Positions 1 to 6,349 of a stretch of 16,225 nt of DNA are shown piece after piece. The translations under genes were made by a program, and so were the position numbers. The notes beneath the pieces are model-generated. The model was not told the origin of the DNA, made no database searches, and was given only the letters and a program-made list of their open reading frames with translations. The DNA is from Spirochaetaceae bacterium (lineage in GTDB: Bacteria > Spirochaetota > Spirochaetia > DSM-2461). The stretch is from positions 1-16,225 of the forward strand of contig JAEINM010000039.1 of the NCBI GenBank assembly GCA_016342385.1. Direction: 5' to 3'. Each line of letters begins with the position of its first letter. Within the stretch, counting starts at the first letter, position 1.

Positions 1-327
1 AGGTAAAAAGACTATTTTGGGAATGGGATATAATACCGCAATAACAGGTGAAAACAGTCTGTTCAGTTTGCGGCTCTGTCCCAGTATTAAACCGGCCGGT
101 ACCGCGAACAGCACAGAGAGGACAATTGAGGCGAGGACTCTGGCACCGCTGGCCAGAAAATGAATCGTCAGTTCACCGGTGATCAAAGTAAAGAAAAGTG
201 GAATAACTTCTACAGGCGAGGGGAGGATGCTTTTATTCAGTATGAGAGAGAACAGCTGCCACAAAAGGGTAATGAAAAGCACTCCCCAGAAAATCTCCCT
301 TGTCTTTTTATTTTTTTTTCTGATCAA
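1..327 (-). CDS. NitT/TauT-family ABC transporter permease (partial, C-terminus off the left edge)
   Basis: This is the membrane subunit of an ABC importer of the SsuC/TauC/ThiX type. The 109 visible residues show an N-terminal membrane segment (about residues 11-26), then a periplasmic stretch with the family hallmark LPSPVEVIP, then a second membrane segment. The visible part ends in YPIPKIVFLP, the family's conserved sequence. I place the start at a TTG (325-327) because no ATG is in frame upstream and a GGAG sits 6 bases before it. This start overlaps the end of the upstream ATPase gene, as expected for translational coupling. The C-terminal half, including the EAA coupling loop, lies outside the window. 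The permease family is certain; the substrate cannot be read from this fragment. Confidence 0.88.
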   Translation of the reverse strand, partial: MIRKKNKKTREIFWGVLFITLLWQLFSLILNKSILPSPVEVIPLFFTLITGELTIHFLASGARVLASIVLSVLFAVPAGLILGQSRKLNRLFSPVIAVLYPIPKIVFLP

Positions 328-1078
328 AATCTTCTCCCAGAATGACCTGTATTTTCAGGGCCAGTTCTTTGGCCTTTTGTGAAACTGATGAGTTTTCCAT
401 TATGACAGGTTCTTTGCCGTTTCCCCGGAGAATCAGAATCCTGTTTCCCATAATAAGCGCTTCTTCTATGCTGTGAGTCACCAGGATCCGGCTGAATGAC
501 TCTTCCCTGTTCAGATTTATGACCAGTTTCTGCAGCGAATTTCTCGTGGGAGAATCGAGAGAGGAAAAGGGTTCATCCATAAGCAGAAGATCGGGTTGCA
601 GGATCAGAGTTCTGGCTATGGCCGTTCTCTGCTGCTGACCTCCGGAGATCTCATGGGGATATCGTTTGCCAAGGGCGTCAATTCCCATTTTCTCCATCCA
701 CAGGGCGGTTTGTAATTTTTCTGTCTTTCTATCAGTTTTATAGTCAGCCGGGCTGTGTTTGCCGTCAGGCCCATAGAACCGGCGGATCCGGAAACCCAGT
801 TCGATGTTTTTTTCAACAGTCGCCCAGGGAAGCAGTCCGTGATTCTGAAGAATCAGTCCTGTTGCTGGTCGGGGCCTGGTAAGAGGTTCACCCTGTATCT
901 CAATCATTCCCTTCTGGGGTTTTTTCAGAGAAGCCAAAAGATGGAGCAAGGTCGTTTTTCCCGCTCCGGAGGCCCCCAGAATCGACCACGATTCGCCTTC
1001 TTCCACTTTCCAGCAGAAGTTTTCGAATAGGGGAGGATTTTCATTATACTGAAATAACAGATCCTGAATCTTTATCAT
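308..1078 (-). CDS. NitT/TauT-family ABC transporter ATP-binding protein
   Basis: Cytoplasmic ATPase that drives the importer formed with the neighbouring permease and binding protein. It has 256 residues, normal for the SsuB/TauB family. Visible motifs are Walker A GASGAGKT (residues 35-42), the Q-loop Gln78, the signature SGGQQ (145-149), Walker B LLLMDE (164-169) followed by the SSLD D-loop, and switch His202. Residues about 100-120 form a charged insertion between Q-loop and signature that looks like a modest family variation. The ATG at 1076-1078 is chosen because the domain begins right there; longer in-frame starts would run back into the binding-protein gene, whose stop is only 10 bp away. 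The Shine-Dalgarno is weak (AATAGG), consistent with coupling. Transported substrate unknown; sulfonate, taurine, nitrate or thiamine-precursor types share this architecture. Confidence 0.93.
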   Translation of the reverse strand: MIKIQDLLFQYNENPPLFENFCWKVEEGESWSILGASGAGKTTLLHLLASLKKPQKGMIEIQGEPLTRPRPATGLILQNHGLLPWATVEKNIELGFRIRRFYGPDGKHSPADYKTDRKTEKLQTALWMEKMGIDALGKRYPHEISGGQQQRTAIARTLILQPDLLLMDEPFSSLDSPTRNSLQKLVINLNREESFSRILVTHSIEEALIMGNRILILRGNGKEPVIMENSSVSQKAKELALKIQVILGEDFDQKKK

Positions 1079-1088
1079 CCTATTCTCA

Positions 1089-2024
1089 TTATAGGTTGTC
1101 CACGGATTTGTCAAAAGAGGGTCTGGTCGACATGAGTCCTTTCTCCTCCAGCCAGTCCAGAACATCATTCCACTGCTCTTCTCCCGGTAGTCCGGGAGAC
1201 GCGAAGGGGGGAATAATAAAGGCATCACTTATAGTGGGCGGTACGGGAATTTTTTCCAGAAAGAGAGCTCTGTAGGCATCGGGATCCTCATTGAGAAGCA
1301 AAACAGCTTTATTCCAGGCTTTCATGAATTTATTAAGGGCTGATCTATTCTCTTCAATGGATTTCCTGCTAAAGGAGAGAACACTCACCGAGTACTGGGG
1401 GTATGCCGTATCGGCAATGACTTCCACTGCTCCAGCAGCCACCGCTGCCTGGGCAAGAGGATCGGGAAGAGTTGCCGCGCTTATCTGGCCGCTCATAAGG
1501 AGCTGGAATCTCTCGGGTATAAGGGGAACACTTTTCACGGAAATTTCATTATCACTTAACCCCTCTTTCTGAAGAATCCTATCTGTCAGGTATTCAATGA
1601 CAGAGTTTTTGGATACGCCGATTTCTATCCCCGCAAGTTCTGCCGGTATAGTGATTCCACTTTGCGGTGAGGCCAGAATTCTGAAAACAGGACTGTTTCC
1701 TGTGGCTATTCTCACTATCTGAACAGTCTGAACCTGGATCTCATCACGATTGAACAGAGCCGTGGATGATAGTTCATTGAGCATCCCGTCAATCTCTCCG
1801 GCCTGCATAAGCTGATCCCTTTCTACGGGACTACTGACAGGTATGGCCTGAACCGCAAGCCCCTCTTCAGCAAAATAACCCTCTTCAAGGGCAATGTAAA
1901 AGGGGAGGGAATCGAGAACCGGCAGAAAGGCAATTTTGAGGGGCTGTTCCTCATTCTGGCCCGATGGGAACATCATGGATGTAAATAATATGGATAATAA
2001 AAAAATAATTGTATTTTTTTTCAT
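1089..2024 (-). CDS. NitT/TauT-family ABC transporter substrate-binding protein (NMT1/THI5-like)
   Basis: Periplasmic solute-binding protein of 311 residues, first gene of the importer operon. A basic N-terminus (MKKN) and hydrophobic core form a signal peptide ending near residue 20. The mature part opens with LKIAFLPVLDSLPFYIALEEGYF, here residues about 29-51, the classic start of SsuA/ThiY-type proteins. The ATG at 2022-2024 is preceded by AAGGAG with six bases spacing; an ATG 111 bp further upstream would add an implausible leader and run into the repeat element. The signal region ends in FPSGQ and has no lipobox cysteine, so it is probably secreted rather than lipidated, or uses a relaxed signal. 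That ending is common in spirochaetal binding proteins. Ligand is not evident: the fold binds aliphatic sulfonates, nitrate or pyrimidine precursors. Confidence 0.9.
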   Translation of the reverse strand: MKKNTIIFLLSILFTSMMFPSGQNEEQPLKIAFLPVLDSLPFYIALEEGYFAEEGLAVQAIPVSSPVERDQLMQAGEIDGMLNELSSTALFNRDEIQVQTVQIVRIATGNSPVFRILASPQSGITIPAELAGIEIGVSKNSVIEYLTDRILQKEGLSDNEISVKSVPLIPERFQLLMSGQISAATLPDPLAQAAVAAGAVEVIADTAYPQYSVSVLSFSRKSIEENRSALNKFMKAWNKAVLLLNEDPDAYRALFLEKIPVPPTISDAFIIPPFASPGLPGEEQWNDVLDWLEEKGLMSTRPSFDKSVDNL

Positions 2025-2097
2025 GTATTTCTCCTTGCTGGAAATATAATACATGATTATCGGGACAATATGTAATGTTTTTTTGTTATAAAAACCC

Positions 2098-2125
2098 GTA
2101 GAGACAAGGCATGCCTTGTCTCTAC
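2098..2125. repeat. Perfect 28-bp palindrome, copy 1 (REP-like, terminator-like)
   Basis: The half-site GTAGAGACAAGGCA is followed immediately by its exact complement, giving a 14-bp perfect stem with no spacer. It lies between glpC and the downstream ABC operon, both on the minus strand. On that strand the stem is followed by GGG and five T residues, so it could terminate glpABC. A nearly identical palindrome occurs at 9468-9495 after an unrelated gene, so this is a dispersed repeat and not only a local terminator. Confidence 0.85.
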
Positions 2126-2163
2126 GGTGGATCATTACGGTGGATCATTACGGTGGATCATTA
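2125..2163. repeat. Three perfect tandem copies of a 13-bp unit
   Basis: The unit CGGTGGATCATTA occurs three times without any mismatch at 2125-2137, 2138-2150 and 2151-2163. It begins on the last base of the 28-bp palindrome and stops 5 bp before the glpC stop codon. Read on the minus strand the unit is TAATGATCCACCG and places stop codons (TAA, TGA) after glpC in several frames. Perfect identity suggests recent expansion by slippage. Confidence 0.85.
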
Positions 2164-2168
2164 CAATT

Positions 2169-3341
2169 TTATTCCAGGGATTCCTTCAAAATCTCTATGG
2201 GATCACAAACCCGCACGTCTGTATAGTTTTCAATCTGCATACGGCAGGCCCCGCAATCGGAGATAATCACGTCGGGATTCGATTCCAGATGAGCCTTTAC
2301 GGCAATCTTACCGAGCCGTTCTGTTGTTTCCCTGTTTTTCTTTTTAAAGCCATAGCTTCCGGAGAAACCACAGCAGTTATCATCCATTACATGAAGTTCT
2401 ATGCCGGGAATAGAATGAAACAGACCTAGAGCCGGGTAGGGTTTCCCCGATCCTTTCAGGTGGCAGGGTACATGATAAGAGACCACCTTTTTCACTTCTT
2501 TAAGTTTCAGGACCAGCTGTTTCTCATTAATGAGTTTTTCAATGTACTCATAGATATTCCAGCTGTTTTCTGCTATCATTTTTCCCTTCTCTCCGGCCAG
2601 TTCGGGATAGCTGTGAATCAGGGTATGGCCGCAGGAAGTACAGGCATAAATAATGTCATAGCCCTGTTCCACTTTCGATGCGAATATTTCTGCATTTTTC
2701 TGTGCAAAAGATTTCGCTTTCTTCTCATTCCCGTTTCCCAGGGCCGGCAGTCCACAGCAGACCTGAGGTGGTACCAGAACTTCCACTCCCAGATCCTGCA
2801 TCAGTCTGACTATATTCCGTCCCGTATCGGGGGCATTGCCGTTGAGATAGCAGCCGTGAAAAAATACGGCTTTTCTCTTCCCCTGCTCAGGTTTTACTTT
2901 ATTCCTCTGCATGGTCCTGAAAGAGAAGCGGGGGAAGGGGATATCATCGCGCAGACCTACAAGCTTCATCATCTTTTTTACAATTGTCAGAGATGTGGCA
3001 AAGTTGGCTACAGGGGCAAAAAATGATGCCAGATGACTGATGAAGTGGAAATTGGAGAATATAATCTGAGTCGGTTTTGCCCCGTTGTATTTTACATATT
3101 CCATCTGAGCCTGTAGTATGAGAGTGGCCGGTTTCACATCGTGAGGACAGACCTGTTCACACCGGCGGCATTGGGTGCACAAGCTTATCCAGGAATCCAC
3201 TTTTTTCTCTCCCTCAATGCGAAAGCGCATGGCATCGGGACCGGCCTGTTTCGGACCGGGATATTGGGGATTTACTTTGAATACCGGGCAGTTTTCCACG
3301 CAGATTGTGCATCGGATGCAGTGTTCGTAGCTCTTTCTCAT
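2169..3341 (-). CDS. glpC: Anaerobic glycerol-3-phosphate dehydrogenase subunit C (Fe-S, membrane-linking)
   Basis: Electron-transfer subunit that passes electrons from the GlpAB flavoprotein dimer toward the membrane acceptor, in E. coli menaquinone then fumarate. The 390 residues start with two 4Fe-4S motifs: Cys8, 11, 14, 18 and Cys55, 58, 61, 65, each CX2CX2CX3CP. Two CCG (cysteine-rich) domains follow, seen in HGCYLNG...VCCGLP, CTSCG, HVPCHLKG...NCCGFSG and SDCGACRMQ. This layout and length match GlpC. Its ATG overlaps the glpB stop by 4 bp (ATGA), so the genes are translationally coupled. No clear transmembrane helix is visible; membrane association would be through amphipathic segments, as proposed for the family. 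It is the last gene of the operon and is followed by the tandem repeat and palindrome. Confidence 0.93.
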   Translation of the reverse strand: MRKSYEHCIRCTICVENCPVFKVNPQYPGPKQAGPDAMRFRIEGEKKVDSWISLCTQCRRCEQVCPHDVKPATLILQAQMEYVKYNGAKPTQIIFSNFHFISHLASFFAPVANFATSLTIVKKMMKLVGLRDDIPFPRFSFRTMQRNKVKPEQGKRKAVFFHGCYLNGNAPDTGRNIVRLMQDLGVEVLVPPQVCCGLPALGNGNEKKAKSFAQKNAEIFASKVEQGYDIIYACTSCGHTLIHSYPELAGEKGKMIAENSWNIYEYIEKLINEKQLVLKLKEVKKVVSYHVPCHLKGSGKPYPALGLFHSIPGIELHVMDDNCCGFSGSYGFKKKNRETTERLGKIAVKAHLESNPDVIISDCGACRMQIENYTDVRVCDPIEILKESLE

Positions 3342-4501
3342 TTCAGGTACTCCTCGCAGTTTTCTGCCGCATCGAGCCCTGTGACGATGGCCAGTCCATG
3401 GCCGCAGTGATATTTCATTATTTGTGAGTTCTCAAGTATACTTCCGGCGACAAAGATATTCTTCCAGGGGGAATCGACCGGCTGGTAATGGCTGGATACT
3501 CTGATTCCCGCTCTTCCCAGAGGCTGTTCTGTATCGAAAAAACTGTCATTGAGCCTCGGTTTACCAGGGGGGATGGAGACGGGAAGATTAAAAACGGTTT
3601 CTCTGATTGATTCTTTTTCTGCAAACAGGCCTCCGCTGACAAAAGAACCGGTTGTGAGTATAAAACTTCTCCCTTCTATAATGGTCGGTCTTCCCGGTTG
3701 ATCGATAATCAGAGAGGTCACAAGGTTCTCTTCTTCCGTAATTTCTGAAATACCATGACCCCAGAAAAAATCCACTCCCTGAAGCGAGCTGTAGGATTTC
3801 AGTTTTCTGAATAAACGCAGCCCGGGCATGGACGGGGGGAGAGTGGGTATTTCAAATACTTTGCAGCCCGTAACCAACTCGATCTGATCAATCAGTTTTT
3901 GTGGATTTTTTGTACCCAGTACAGCGGGTATACCTATAAATTCTTCTTGGATTCTGCACTCTTTCAGCCAGAGAATAAATTGTTCTCTAAAGGCCGGATC
4001 ATCAAATTTTGTAGCGATTCCTACGGTTGTCAGAGTCCCGGCATCGAATAGGGAACAGTTGAAATCACTGGTATCTTCTTTAAAATACCCCGGAAAGAAA
4101 TCCTTCATTCCTTGAAAAGATATGATATGAAGAGATTTGCCTTTAGCCCCGTCGGCATTTTTCATGGAGAAAGGGACCAGACATGTTTCTCTTTTTTTGG
4201 CTATGGGCGTGTAGATGGAGCGGTTCTCAAAGACTTCTCCCCAATAGGGTAATCCCGCGTCTTTCATTATCTCTTTAAAATACATAAGAGCGCTTCGCAC
4301 TTTCTCTCTGCCCGCCATTGTATAGGGATGATCATCGGGAATCCCCTGAAAATCTCCAGCCACATCAATACACCCCGATGAGATACTGCAAACAGGATCT
4401 CCTTTGGAGACAACTGCTGTTTTAAGCCCTTTTGACGATAGATAGATAGAGGAGATGAGGCCCGTCATGCCTCCTCCGATTATTACAACATCATATTTCA
4501 T
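3338..4501 (-). CDS. glpB: Anaerobic glycerol-3-phosphate dehydrogenase subunit B (flavoprotein)
   Basis: Second flavoprotein subunit of the GlpABC complex that oxidises sn-glycerol 3-phosphate to dihydroxyacetone phosphate under anaerobic conditions. The 387 residues begin with a Rossmann dinucleotide-binding motif, YDVVIIGGGMTGL (residues 3-15), and an acidic/SSGCID stretch that fits the family's flavin site. Near the C-terminus, GIRVSSHYQPVD and NIFVAGSILE resemble the FAD-binding closure of GlpB proteins, and the gene sits exactly between glpA and glpC. Start and stop overlap the neighbours by 4 bp each. Without the context it could only be called an FAD-dependent oxidoreductase; with glpA and glpC on either side the identity is firm. 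Confidence 0.92.
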   Translation of the reverse strand: MKYDVVIIGGGMTGLISSIYLSSKGLKTAVVSKGDPVCSISSGCIDVAGDFQGIPDDHPYTMAGREKVRSALMYFKEIMKDAGLPYWGEVFENRSIYTPIAKKRETCLVPFSMKNADGAKGKSLHIISFQGMKDFFPGYFKEDTSDFNCSLFDAGTLTTVGIATKFDDPAFREQFILWLKECRIQEEFIGIPAVLGTKNPQKLIDQIELVTGCKVFEIPTLPPSMPGLRLFRKLKSYSSLQGVDFFWGHGISEITEEENLVTSLIIDQPGRPTIIEGRSFILTTGSFVSGGLFAEKESIRETVFNLPVSIPPGKPRLNDSFFDTEQPLGRAGIRVSSHYQPVDSPWKNIFVAGSILENSQIMKYHCGHGLAIVTGLDAAENCEEYLK

Positions 4502-6021
4502 TTGTCAGCTAACCCCAGTATACCAAGATATATTCCCTCAACCAGTTGTTCTTCCCTCATTTGATCTCCCCATAAGACGGGACGGATACCTCTGTATCGC
4601 CTATCGAGAAATTCCCGCAGCACACGGATTGATTCTCCCGATGTGACTTTACCCTTTTCCTGCATCATGCCCAGAGCTCTGTAGGTACAGAACCCTCCCT
4701 GGCAGGGACCCATTCCCAGTCTTGTCCTGTGCTGGATATCACCGATATATTTTGTTCCTACCGAATCAATCACTTTTTCCACATCTTTCCTGGTCACCAG
4801 TTCACACTCGCAGATAATATCATCTAGTTTTTCTATTCTATTGGAAACGGGGTATCCGCTCAGCTGGTTTTGTCCTTCCAGAGGTTTTTCTGCAGTGGTA
4901 CAGGGAACATTTATTCCGAAGTGTTCCATAATTCTATCGGTCATTTTTTCAGCCATTAATCTGTAGGTAGTCAGTTTGCCCCCCATAATACTGAACATCC
5001 CGTTTTTATGGTCGATAATTCTGAATCCCCTTGATATGGCACGGTCATCATCTGAATGGCTGTCTCCTTTAAGAAGCGGCCTCACTCCTGTGTAGGATCT
5101 GATCAATCGGACCGAATCGAATTCCGGAACCATCTGAGAGGCTTCACTGGTTATTAGACCGATTTCTTCGGGGCTGATAGAGAGATTCTCGGGATCATTC
5201 ACATGGATCGATGTGGTTCCCGCCAGGCTGACTGTTTCATTGGGAACAATAATATCCCCATTGGATGCCGGTCTCAGACGATTGATAACCATACTGGTCA
5301 ATCTGTGATTAGCAATAATCAGGCTTCCCTTGGAGAGATTCATGGGAACATCGCTTCCCGACATCTTTGCCACAATAGAGCCCCATGCCCCCGAGGCATT
5401 GATGATCACCTTTCCCCTAATTTCGATTATTTCACCGGAAAACTGCTCCTGAGCTTTAACGCCCACACAATTTCCTCTTTCTTTTATCACTTCAATGACC
5501 TTGTGGTGAGTGAGAATCTTCCCTCCCCGGAGAGAGGACGACTCGGCATTGAGCATACACAGACGAAAAGGATCAATGGAACAGTCGGGCACTTTCACAG
5601 CTTCTTCCAGCGCCGGATTGAGATTGGGAACCAGACCCAGAGCTTTAGAGGCTGAGAAAATCTCTGTCGATATTCCGGTTCTGTGGCAGCTTTCGAGAAA
5701 ATCGTCTCTGTATTCCAATGTATCACCGGGCAACCTGACAAAGAGTCCCTCTGTGAACTCGACACATTTTTTCCCTATTTTTCTTAAGATTTGATTTTCT
5801 GAAATACACTCTCTTGCGGCTTCCGGATCATTGACGGCATAGCGGCCTCCACTGTGAAGAAGGCCGTGACAGGCTCCTGTGGCTCCGGCGGCAAAATCTT
5901 TTTTTTCCAGTAGGCAATGGTCAATCCCCCGGAGAGCCAGATCCCGTGCTACTCCAGTTCCAGTGGCTCCCCCACCGATGATTATGACATCTGTTTTAAT
6001 CATTTTTATCCTCAATTTCAT
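4498..6021 (-). CDS. glpA: Anaerobic glycerol-3-phosphate dehydrogenase subunit A (FAD catalytic subunit)
   Basis: Catalytic flavoprotein of the anaerobic complex converting glycerol 3-phosphate to dihydroxyacetone phosphate. In the 507-residue form the FAD motif GGGATGTG is at residues 16-23, followed by GATGACHGLLHSGGRYAV, typical of GlpA/GlpD, and SIMGGKLTTYRLMAE in the C-terminal half. A BFD-like [2Fe-2S] domain ends the protein, with Cys404, Cys406, Cys440 and Cys445 (CXC...CX4C), the feature separating GlpA from GlpD. Two starts are possible: ATG 6019-6021 (preceded by AGAGGG) and ATG 6001-6003 (preceded by GAGG at ideal spacing). Both precede the FAD fold, so the choice changes only six residues. 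An ATG at 6096 is unlikely. It is the first gene of glpABC and divergent from the fusion oxidase at 6350. Confidence 0.95.
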   Translation of the reverse strand: MKLRIKMIKTDVIIIGGGATGTGVARDLALRGIDHCLLEKKDFAAGATGACHGLLHSGGRYAVNDPEAARECISENQILRKIGKKCVEFTEGLFVRLPGDTLEYRDDFLESCHRTGISTEIFSASKALGLVPNLNPALEEAVKVPDCSIDPFRLCMLNAESSSLRGGKILTHHKVIEVIKERGNCVGVKAQEQFSGEIIEIRGKVIINASGAWGSIVAKMSGSDVPMNLSKGSLIIANHRLTSMVINRLRPASNGDIIVPNETVSLAGTTSIHVNDPENLSISPEEIGLITSEASQMVPEFDSVRLIRSYTGVRPLLKGDSHSDDDRAISRGFRIIDHKNGMFSIMGGKLTTYRLMAEKMTDRIMEHFGINVPCTTAEKPLEGQNQLSGYPVSNRIEKLDDIICECELVTRKDVEKVIDSVGTKYIGDIQHRTRLGMGPCQGGFCTYRALGMMQEKGKVTSGESIRVLREFLDRRYRGIRPVLWGDQMREEQLVEGIYLGILGLADK

Positions 6022-6349
6022 GTATCCCTCTTGCTCTCTTCTCTCAAGGTAGCCCTCAGCCACTTTAGGCGGGGGATCACAGTTGTATTGTATCATATCA
6101 TTATATGATCATAATAGAAATATAATAATCCTTATAAGCTCAAAATAATCCATAAACGATCATAAGTATCTATTCATCGAATCAATCATTCAATTAGTTA
6201 CACGATTTATATAAATAATTATTTACTGATTTGTGAAAATAAGATAAAGTGTATATAGACATTAAACTATATAAATTTATAGATATGTAAATATTGTACT
6301 TTTTAATTAAACAGGGGAACTTTTTTGTTGAAAAGAGTCGGAGGGAAAA
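6022..6349. promoter_or_regulatory. AT-rich divergent promoter region between glpA and the fusion oxidase
   Basis: This 328-bp stretch has no gene and, between about 6090 and 6310, is far richer in A and T than its surroundings. It must contain the promoters of both transcription units. Visible dyads are ATCATAT-CATT-ATATGAT (6092-6109), TATGATCATA (6104-6113) and TATAAATTTATA (6270-6281). The 8-mer GATCATAA occurs at 6107 and again at 6158, 51 bp apart. A tentative plus-strand promoter is TAGACA (6256-6261) with TATAGA (6278-6283), spacing 16. For glpA a tentative minus-strand pair is TTGAAT and GATACT, spacing 17, around 6168-6196. No regulator can be named, and no GlpR-like site was recognised. 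Confidence 0.5.

Noticed and set aside
2025..2135. Longer start for the ABC substrate-binding protein (ATG at 2133-2135)
   Set aside because: It would translate the palindrome and part of the tandem repeat and bury the signal peptide; ATG 2022-2024 has AAGGAG at the right distance.
2125..2163. Tandem repeat as a minimal CRISPR array
   Set aside because: Units of 13 bp are directly adjacent with no spacers and there are no cas genes.
2460..3026. Plus-strand open frame of 188 residues inside glpC
   Set aside because: It is antisense to a gene with four intact Fe-S and CCG motifs, has no ribosome site and shows no recognisable domain.
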